Positions 56,114 to 64,000 of a stretch of 64,000 bases of DNA are shown here, piece by piece. Position 1 is the stretch's first letter. Each line of letters opens with the position of its first letter. Position numbers and translations under genes: made by a program. The notes below the pieces were generated by a model. The model had not been told where the DNA came from, made no database searches, and worked only from the letters and a program-made list of their open reading frames with translations. This stretch comes from Ichthyophis bannanicus (lineage: Eukaryota; Chordata; Amphibia; Gymnophiona; Ichthyophiidae), in the NCBI GenBank assembly GCA_033557465.1, contig CM066043.1, forward strand, positions 79,700,662 to 79,764,661. The letters are read 5' to 3'.

Positions 56114-56341
56114 GTCTCAAAATTGTAAATAGGCTACATAGGACAAGCTTTATCGATGCTCCAACAGGATGGAACTCCCTTTATTCTATAAAGCGTAGTT
56201 ACTCACCTGTAACTGGTGATCTCCAGGAACAGCAGGAATTTAGTCCTCACATATGGGTATCGTCGGTACCGACAGAGCCTGCATGGGAACGCTCCCCAGC
56301 GTCCAATAGGAATGCTTTTGGGAGCATCCCTCTACACATGC

Positions 56342-58814
56342 TGGAAATGGAGCATATAGCCTCTGTGGACTATGCTCAATACCCAAGCATCCCCTGTAAT
56401 GGGTGGCCACCTGTGGGCAAAAAGGGCTAGACGACCTCCTGTGCAGGAATGGGGCAACAAAGGTGGAAAGGCTATGCTGTGGGAGTCCAAAACCCCCTCC
56501 CTGCTGAGTAGGAGCAGGAGCCGGAGGCTTGGGGGGTCTTCTGCCTACGGGGCCCATGTCCCTGCCCCTTGGCCTGCTGACCCTGCTGGGGAGGCCTGGT
56601 ACCGAGGAAAAGGTCTGTAGGCAGCTGCCTTTATCGGGTAAAAGGGTTTTTTACCCGAGCCCTTCTTTTTGTGAGAAGGGGCAGAGGTTTTTCTGGACAG
56701 CCTTGTCCTAGTCAGATGCTCAGTTTTGAGCTCAGCCGCCTTCTCAGCCATGGGTTTGCCAAAAAGGTTTTCACCTCGGCAAGGGACATCGACCAACTTG
56801 TCCTGCACCCAGGGCTCGAGGTCCGATGACTGCAGCCATGCCTGGCGTCGGGCTCCGATGCTGGCTGCCGCTACACGAGCCGAAGCTTCGAAGCCATCGT
56901 AGGCCACTCGGGACATGAACTTCGAGCAGTCCCGGATTCCTGAGGACAAAGTCTGGAACCTCTGCAAAGGTTCCCCGGAGAGGCCAGCAGAGAACCCGAC
57001 AATCTCTTTTGCCAGGTCTCGTAAGTACATGCCCATGTACAGCTGGTAGGACTGGACAAGGCAAGCAAGCATCGAGCCCTGGAAGCACTTTCTGCCGAAA
57101 GCATCCAAGTTCCGGGCCTCCCTGCTGGGAGGCACCGCGGCGTGCATCTTCTGGCTCTTCAGACGATGCATGGCCGATTCCACCACCATGGAATGGTGCG
57201 GCAGCTGCGCCTTCTGGAATCCAGGGCTCTTACGGAGTCGATAGATAGAATCGACCCGCTTGCTTAAAACCGGCGCTGAGGCCGGTGCCTCCCACATCCG
57301 GAAGAGGAGCCGTTCCAGCATCGGAGGGACCGGTACAGTAAAGGCCTCCTTCGGAGGAGAGTTATACTGGAGGGCCTCAAGCTCTTCGGCTAGAGGCTCC
57401 TCCTCGGGGTCCGCGGGAATCGCCAACGCCTTGACCATATCCCTGACGAACTCCGAGAACCTGGTGTCCTCCGGTGGGGACCTACTCCGGGGCTCGGACT
57501 GCGGTGAGTCCGAAGGGACGCACCGAGTCCGAAAAGTATTGGGGGACTCCTTGTCCTCCGTCTCCCACGCTGACTCATCCGAAGAGGAGTCGGGGGGCTC
57601 CGACCATCCGGGTCTCGGTGGCACCCGCCCCGACGCCGAAGGCACCATCGTCGACACCCTCGATTCCAAGCGGGAGGTCGAGGGTGACCGAGGACGACTT
57701 CGAGCCTTCATGGTCTCGAGTATCGGCTCGGTCTCCAGGGTCGACTTCGACGTCGATGTCCCGGTGGTTGGGGCAGATGCACCAGCGAGGCTGGCCATCA
57801 GTACCCGCTGCTGATCCATGAAGGCAGACAGTCTGCACTCCAAGGCTGTCAGCCTGAGTCCAAGCTCAGGAGACTCAGCAGCCACCGACTCGGGCCCCGG
57901 CGGTGCCGGGCCTGACGTCAGCTCCCTCGGAGAAGAGTCCACGAGGACCACAGGACTTACGTGTCCGACGGGCTCCGGCTCCACATGAGGCATCTTGGAT
58001 GGCTTCTCCTGTTCCAAGGGCCCGGGATGGCGGTCGGGGGTCTTAGACCTGGCTCTCGAGGAACCAGGGACCTCTTCCGACATCGCCCTCACAAGCAGTT
58101 TCTTCCTCTTACGTTCCCGATCGGGAGACCCCCTGTCCGAGAAACCCCGGCGATGCTTGGGATCAGACTCCCGAGACGTCGAGGCCTCAGACGAGGTCTG
58201 TGCCCGGCCGGAGGCAGAGTCCGAGAAAATCCTCTCTTTCTGATGCTGACGGCTTCAAAGTGCCTTGGTGGATATTTTGCCACACGGGCCACAGATCTTA
58301 GGATCATGATCTGGGCCTAGGCACCGAAGGCAGCAGTCCTGTGTGTTGGTGAGAGACATTAGTTTCTTGCACCGATCACACTTTTTGAAACCACTGGAAG
58401 CCATCGGGGAAAAAAGGGCTCCCGCGAGGTTAAAGGACCGGCCTTCCAGGGAAAAGACAAAAAGGGCACGAACGCCAGCCACGAAGGGCAGAAACCGAAA
58501 AATAGAAGACGGGCTCGATACCGGTGTACCGAACCCGGCAGGAAGGGGAACCGGCGTTGAACTGGAGAAAAATACATGATGAAATCGCAAGAAAAAAACC
58601 TCAATTTTTCCGGGTGACACGGACAGACGTCCGGTGGGCTCCACGGAAAAAAAGACTGAGCAAGATGGCACCTTTAGGCGGGAAGGAGACCGCGCATGCG
58701 CGCAGTATTCCCAAAGGCTTTCTTAGAAAGCTGGGGAATTGCTCCGCATGGGGTCTCCATCGGCGTCGATGTCACCCATAAGTGAGGACTGATTTCCTGC
58801 TTGGTCCTGGAGAA
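56342..58814 (-). mobile_element. DIRS A3, truncated to the 5' third
   Basis: It has the right terminus of family A (ending GGTCCTGGAGAA at 58814) and gag down to the last codons before RT. The junction with the D left terminus is near 56341. RT, RNase H, recombinase, the internal complementary region and the left terminus are gone. Confidence 0.85.
56545..58404 (-). pseudogene. DIRS A3 gag
   Basis: ATG at 58404 (MASSGFKKCDRCKK). One frame runs to 56545 with a single TGA at 58257-58255, where A2 has CGA: a CpG transition. The Cys knuckle, the Ser/Arg linker, a KSPGFQKAQLPHHSMVVES core and the basic KKKGSGKK are intact. It is the best preserved A-family gag here. After KGR-type residues the frame is lost by an extra C near 56571, and ends at 56545. 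Confidence 0.87.
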
Positions 58815-59195
58815 TGCTTTGGAAGCCGAAGCCTCCCGCCAGGGCAATTTTGCCAGTGCAGAATCCTCAAGGGCAACGCCAGAGGCATCTCGATGCTTAG
58901 GAGATCTACCCTTTGAGGACCGGCTAGACTTGTGTTTAGTTACCTGAGATCCACGGGAGGAAGAGGAAGCCCTGAAAGATGTTGATGCCACCGAGGCTGC
59001 ATCAGAGGGAAACAGGGTACTGAGCTTAGCAGCTGGGTTCTGCCAACCTCTTTTAGACATCATGGCACAGGCCATACATTCCGTGATGGAGTGGTCAGGA
59101 CCTAAACATTTTAGACACCACTCATGGGTGTCGGTGATGGAGATGGTACCGCCACACTTGGTACACGTTTTGAAACCCGAAGAGTGTTTTTCCAT
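58815..59195 (-). pseudogene. DIRS D gag, N-terminal fragment
   Basis: ATG at 59195 (MEKHSSGFKTCTKCGG). The Cys knuckle (CTKCGG, CLKCLGPDH) and a Ser-rich linker are open until DIRS A3 interrupts at 58814. It differs from A and B gag and defines a fourth family. Confidence 0.8.
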
Positions 59196-59588
59196 TGTGG
59201 AGGAATTTTTGGGCCTAAGGCCCAAAAAGGCGCGTGCACGTGGAAAAAAGTACTAAGTTGTTTTTTTGTTTTTTTTAAGAAAAGAAAGAAAGAAAGAAAA
59301 GAAAAATCCGGCGGTACCGGTAAAACATTGAGGAAGGCAGACGCGACCACAAAAAAGAAGGGCAATAAGGAGAATTTTCTGTGGTGACAGGAACAACGAC
59401 CTGCTGGCTCCGCGGAAAACGAAGAACTGGAGAGAGGCAGTTGGGAAAAGCGGGAAGGCAGCACGCAGGCGCTGTGGGATGCTCCCAAAAGCTTTCTAAT
59501 TGGACGCTGGGGAGCGTTCCCGCGCAGGCTCCATCGGTACCGACAATACCCATATGTGAAGACTACATTCCTGCTTGTTCCTGGAGAT

Positions 59589-60059
59589 AACACACACACA
59601 CATTTACACATGTTCTAGGAACCACATAACATTTCCCATTTTAATTTTGAGCACATACATCCAAACTCCACCCCCAGGAATCCCTCTGCCCAGGTCAGAT
59701 GTGTGTGGGGCGGTATATGTGCACTTGTATACACGCATATACACTCAGGAAAACTTTAGAAAAATGTGTGCGCGTCACAGAAATTTTAGAAAAACACCAT
59801 TTCTTTGCATAACTCTATCAACTGAATGCCTTTTAAAATTATCCCATGTAAAGAATGCTTTTGGAAACTGACAGAAAATGATTTATGTAATTCTCACAAC
59901 TTGACATTTATGACAAGCTTTCTTCTAGTGATAAAATGAGTATCTACGAATGGAACATATGTTTTCAATACACTAAAAGTGCCATGGGAGTTTAGACACA
60001 CAATCAAGCAGCACCACTGATGGATACCCAGTAAACTTACTCCTGTGGGAATTCTGCAG
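59589..60059. other. No recognisable feature
   Basis: It begins with a short (CA)n run. I see no supported frame or repeat ends until CR1 sequence begins near 60060. Confidence 0.5.
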
Positions 60060-60396
60060 CATTGCACAATACACAATTTAAGAAACAGAGAAAAATGACG
60101 GTAGATAGAGACCATATGGACTATAGAGTCTGCCTTTCTATATCAACTATTAAGCTTTACTGTCCCCTCTTTTCCTCATGCTTTCTTGAATTCAGATACA
60201 GTCCTTGTCTCTTCCACCTCCACTGGGAGAAATCATCCATGCAACTATCATTCCTTTCGATAAAATAGTATTTCCACATATTACGCCTGAGTCTATCCCC
60301 TTTCACCTTCATTCTATTTCCTCTTGTTGCAGAGCTTTCATTCAACTGAAAGAGGCTCTCCTCCTGTGCATTTATGCCATGGAGGTATTTAAACAT

Positions 60397-61330
60397 CTAT
60401 AATACCTCCTCTCTCTCTCGCCTTTCCTCCAAAGTATACTTACAGAGATCTTTCAGTTTGTCCCCATATGCCTTATAACAAAGCCCACTGACAATTTTGG
60501 TAGCCACCCTCTGCATCAACCTCATCCTGTTTATATCCCTTTGAAGGTGTGGTCTCCAGAGCTGCACGCAATATTCCAAATTAAGTCTCACCAAAGACTT
60601 ATGCAGAGGCACTATTACAGTTTCTTCCTGCTGGCGCCATCCTTCTCCCTATGCAGCCAAATATCCTTCTGGTTTTCACTGTCACCTTTTCTACCTGTTT
60701 AGCCACATTAAGATCATCAAAAATAAATCACTCCCAGGTCCCGCTCTTTTTTCATGGACAAAAGTATTTCACCACCTATACTGTACCGATCCCTTGGATT
60801 TTTGCAGCCCAAATGCATGCCTCTGCTTTTTTTTTAACATTAAATCTCAGCTACCAAATTCTCAACCATTCTTCAAGTTTCTCTAGATCCCTCCTCAAGT
60901 TATCTACACCAACTGAGTATCTATTCTATTGCAGCTTTTGGTATCATCTGCAAAAAGATACCTAACAGCCCTTCAGTGTTCACTTACAAAAAATGTTAAA
61001 AAGAATCAGACCAAGGACAGATCCTTTTAAACACACCACTGATAACGTCCTCCTCAGAGTCAGCTCCATTTACCTGTATCCTTTAACGCCTTCCACTCAA
61101 CCATTTTCTAACACAGTCTGTCACTTTAGGGTGCATCCCTAGAGCGCTCTATTTGTAAGTCACCTGTGTGGAACAGTTTCAAAGGCTTTACTGAATTTGA
61201 GTACACCACATCTAACACTCCCTCAGTACAACACTCTGGTCACTCAGTCAAAGAAATTAATCAGATGTGTCTGAAACGACCTGCCTCTAGTAAAACCATA
61301 TTGCCTCAGATCCTGCAATCCATGAGATTC
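60397..61330 (-). pseudogene. CR1 reverse transcriptase remnant
   Basis: The palm A motif (KFSKAFETVPH), the catalytic FADDTK and the C-terminal NLEYCVQLW are readable in different frames. The order and spacing match ORF2 of the young CR1 (35440-36200). It is not functional. Confidence 0.72.
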
Positions 61331-61518
61331 TAGAAACGTCTCACTATCCATCTATGAACCAAGAACAGAAATATTTGTTAAACAATTCCGCTTTATCCTC
61401 TTCCACTTCTACATATTCTTCCTTTTTATCCTTAAGTCTGACAATACCACTTTTACACTTCCTCTTCTAACATATCTGAAAAATGTTTTGACCTCCCGTT
61501 TTACTGCATTGGCTATTT

Positions 61519-61539
61519 CCCCCCCCCCCCCCCCCCCCC
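61519..61539. repeat. Poly-C run, 21 bp
   Basis: Twenty-one consecutive C, within the decayed CR1. Confidence 0.95.
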
Positions 61540-61898
61540 ATTTGCACCTTTGCTTTCTTGACTACTTTCCTAGCTTATTTTATCTTTTCCAAATATTGAT
61601 TCTCATCTTCCTCTTTCTCTGATCTCTCTAATTTTATCAAGGCCACCCTCTTTTTCTTCACCTTTTAGCTACTTCTTTAGAGAATCATTGTGCTCTCCTT
61701 TTCCTTTTATTTACTTTCCTAACAAAAGGGTTTTTTGCCTTTAAAATATCCCCTTTCAGTTTTGCTCGTTGCTTTTCCACATCCCCCAGTTCCAATACAT
61801 CTAATTCCTTCTTGAGGTATTGTCCCATCTTGACAAATTTAGTTTTCCTAAAGCCTAGGATCTTCACTTCGGAATGAACTAGCCAAGCCCTTGGCCTA

Positions 61899-62185
61899 AT
61901 TTATTTATTTATTTACATTCTCTTATATACCGCGCTATTCTGCATCAGTGTGGTTTACATTGAACAAACTGAAATTACATTGAACAGGGCATTATAACTT
62001 GGAGATAACTATTTTACAGGGAACATGGGCTATGGAGGGTTAAGTGGCTTGCCCAAGACCACAAGGAGCACCTGTGGGACTAGAAACCCCAGTCCTTCCG
62101 GCCCAAGGTTACTGTCCTCTAGTGGGATTTGAACCCCGACCTTCTGGCCTGAAGTACCTTGCCCCAACATACTGAACCACTCCAT
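61899..62185 (-). mobile_element. tRNA-derived SINE with L2-like tail, minus strand
   Basis: The same family as 47635-47920 read backwards: head near 62185 with a B-box GGGGTTCAAATCCC, body with GTGCTCCTTGTGGTCTTGGG, and an ATATAAGAGAATGTAAATAA tail at about 61899-61930. No clear target duplication is seen. Confidence 0.83.
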
Positions 62186-62599
62186 CAAGTGATCACTGGA
62201 TGGAAGATGATCACCCACTATAACATCAGAAACACTCCTCATGCATAAGTGCCAGGTCCACTATGGCCTTATCCTGGGGGGTTCCATTACTAGCTGCTGG
62301 AAAAGTTCTTCCTGTAGAGAATCCAGGACCTCCTTACTTCTATATGACACCATAGCAAGATGTCCAAATCAAGATCTGGCATATTGAAAATTGCTTACGA
62401 GTAGCGCTTCTCCTTTCATAGCAATACTGTGAATGCTTTCAATTAAATCTCAGTCCACTTTTTCCGCCTATGTAGGTGGTCTCTAGCTCACATCAATGCA
62501 AATGGATGCTCCATTCCCGCTTTCCAGTTTAACCCACTGTACCTCCCTCCTTCCCTCAAATAATAAAGCTACAGAATTGCAGGGTTTATTTATTACAGA

Positions 62600-63000
62600 T
62601 AGTGCCACCAATCCTACTACTATTAATCATTTATATAGTGCTACAAAGCTTCTGCAGCGCTGTACATATACATTTAGAAAGAAGGTCCCTGCTCATCAGA
62701 GCTTACAATCTAAACAAGACAGACAATACACTAGCTGAGAATAGGGGTACAAATAGGGAAAGGTAAGGAGACACAAGGAGAACAAGGGATCAGGATCCAA
62801 AAGCAGCCACAAAGAGGTAAGCTTTTAGCGTGGATTTGAATATGGGCAGAGATGGATTCTGACAAACAGACTCAGTTTGTTCCAGGCATAAGGAGCAGCA
62901 AGGTGAAAGGACCAAAGTCTGGAGTTGGCAGTGGAAGAAAGGGCAAAGAAAGAGGCAAGCCATTAGAAAAGCGGAGTTCACGAGGAGATGTGTCACATAT
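62600..63000 (+). repeat. Interspersed repeat of unknown class
   Basis: It contains TTATATAGTGCTACAAAGC and CTGCAGCGCTGTACATA, followed by GTCCCTGCTCATCAGAGCTT ACAATCTAA, a combination that I associate with a dispersed vertebrate repeat. No frame is supported. It may belong to the following L2. Confidence 0.45.
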
Positions 63001-63965
63001 TTGTCACCAAGGATCAAACCTTTACCCCACCAACACACCTCACCCTAGGAATAACCCAAATAAGAGTCCAAACACAAATAAAGTACCTGGGAATCATTCT
63101 CGACCAAACCCTATCATTCAAGTAACAGATTGCAAAAATTGCAAGAACAATATTCTTCAAAGCAAAGATGATACAGAGCCTCAGACCATCCCTAGACTCC
63201 CAGGACTTCAGATCAGTCTTACAAGCAATGACACCCCCGCCTCCCCACCTGTACTATTGTAATGCAATATTACCAAGGATTCCCAATTTCCACTCCCAAC
63301 CTGCTTTGGATAACCCTTAACACAATAGCCAGGATCATTCAAAGGGTGAAGAAATTTGATCACCCTCACCCCAGTCCTGAAACATCTCCACATCCTCCTG
63401 TTGGAAGCTCGGATAAAGTATAAAACATTAGCACTGATTCACAGAGCACTACACCAGCAACAAACATCGCATCTTCATACCCTACTAGAAGACTGAACTC
63501 TGGAAGACCAACACGGCAGGCCACAAACAATGTGCTGACAGTACCACATGACAGGAAGAAATTCAATCATCAAACTTGTAACAGTGCATTTTACCTCTAC
63601 ATCCTGTCACTCTCTCCCAAGCAAAATCAGGGGCAAGAAGGACCTCTCCTCATTCAGAAAACAACTAAAGACCCACTTAGTCAGAGAACACTATGGGACA
63701 GAACAGAGCACCACCCATTGAATACATACATGTCCACGTTGAACATCAGATAAACTGAGACCAAGAGACAAAAGAGAACTGTAGTTAAGTTAGAAACCTT
63801 GATGCATTCCTGATCAGGAATGTAAATATGTTAAACCCCATGGTGAAGGCATAACTCTCCCCCCCTGAAAATATGTTACGACCTGTTTAATGTATCCCTT
63901 GTTTATTGTAAACCGCTTTGACCAGGTGAAAAGCGGTATATAAGCATAGCTAAATAAATAAATGT
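63001..63965 (+). mobile_element. L2 LINE, 3' half
   Basis: Broken frames decode to KYLGIILDQTLSF, IARTIFFKAK and a decayed YYCNAIL, the post-RT part of L2. It ends in a 3' UTR with TTGTAAACCGCTTTGACC, AAAAGCGGTATATAAGC and AAATAAATAAAT at 63962. Many stops occur. The same tail pattern is used by the SINEs and the short insertion at 46895. Confidence 0.78.
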
Positions 63966-64000
63966 GTAGGGAGAGAGGAAAGAGGAAAGGTAGTAAGGAG

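Larger units (their letters stand above)
54191..56191 (-). mobile_element. Possible Penelope-like element terminal region, split by an L1
   Basis: The segments 54191-54482 and 56038-56191 form one sequence interrupted by the L1 at 54483-56025. On the minus strand it has a CTGATG...GAAAC core with a stem between, as in the hammerhead ribozymes of Penelope-like elements. A block AACTCCCTTTATTCTATAAA occurs in both segments as a direct repeat. No coding part is present. The classification is tentative. Confidence 0.4.
56192..59588 (-). mobile_element. DIRS D, chimeric shell around DIRS A3
   Basis: The left terminus (56192-56341) and right terminus (about 59440-59588) are inverse repeats of each other, of a family close to B (GGAACGCTCCCCAGCGTCCAA block). 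Between them are the 5' end of its own gag (59195-58815) and the 5' part of a family A element (58814-56342). Its internal complementary region, body and most of gag are missing. The A3 left terminus is also missing, so an A element probably inserted in D gag and a later deletion joined A3 gag to the D left terminus. Confidence 0.8.
60060..62590 (-). mobile_element. CR1-type LINE, decayed
   Basis: Minus-strand reading gives the 3' UTR (GACCATATGGACTATAG-type block), the C-terminus with SLVRLNLEYCVQLWRPHLQ and KYTLEERRERE (60612-60400), the RT with FADDTK (about 60958-60935) and KFSKAFETVPH (about 61200-61160), and further upstream endonuclease-side sequence to about 62590. A SINE (61899-62185) is inserted in it and a 21 C run lies at 61519-61539. 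Confidence 0.75.

Noticed and set aside
1..64000. CRISPR arrays, operons or prokaryotic genes
   Set aside because: There is no array of equal repeats and spacers, and all recognisable genes are eukaryotic retroelement or transposon genes.

Overview
The window is vertebrate nuclear DNA made almost entirely of transposable elements. I see no host protein gene, rRNA or functional tRNA gene in it. Abundant DIRS-type tyrosine-recombinase retrotransposons whose Gag resembles the LAP2-alpha-like domain, together with CR1, L2 and L1/Tx1 LINEs, tRNA-derived SINEs with LINE-like tails, hAT elements and a PIF/Harbinger-like element, suggest a large-genome tetrapod. An amphibian, perhaps a caecilian, is my best guess; this is inference from repeat content only.

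Layout, left to right. Bases 1-2150 hold the 5' part of an L1/Tx1-like LINE (minus). An old L2 LINE (plus) begins near 2160 and ends near 27540. It is split by a SINE (2738-2965), by a complete-length DIRS of family A (A1, 3021-8778) and by an old DIRS of family C (C1, 9378-26049). C1 contains a hAT MITE (11565-11901) and a whole DIRS of family B (B1, 12934-24180). B1 in turn contains a 3.84 kb Harbinger-like element (15401-19238) and an almost intact hAT transposon (19481-21922). A second family A DIRS (A2, 28207-38804) is split by a young full-length CR1 LINE (31875-36700). A second family B DIRS (B2, 39855-45683) carries a 491 bp palindromic hAT MITE. From 45952 on come a decayed CR1 (minus), CR1/SINE/L2 fragments, a 5'-truncated family C DIRS (C2, 51235-53529), an L2 fragment, and a Penelope-like stretch carrying an internally deleted, ORF1-only L1 with perfect target-site duplication (54483-56025). 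Then follow a chimeric DIRS (D with A3 inside, 56192-59588), another CR1 (minus), a SINE, and the 3' half of an L2 that ends close to the window end.

How the parts work. In family A, Gag and reverse transcriptase-RNase H lie in one frame and the tyrosine recombinase overlaps in another frame. The inverted terminal repeats are unequal, and an internal complementary region joins the complements of both termini, as expected for the DIRS circular-intermediate mechanism. Family B keeps Gag, the termini and the internal complementary region but has about 2.2-2.4 kb of shared non-coding DNA where RT and recombinase should be, so it is probably a non-autonomous lineage that borrows enzymes from a relative. 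All eight DIRS copies lie on the minus strand. The most notable unexplained structures are three long, nearly perfect inverted duplications (13883-14041, 16491-16940, 40642-40884) and a hammerhead-ribozyme-like motif at 56081-56113.
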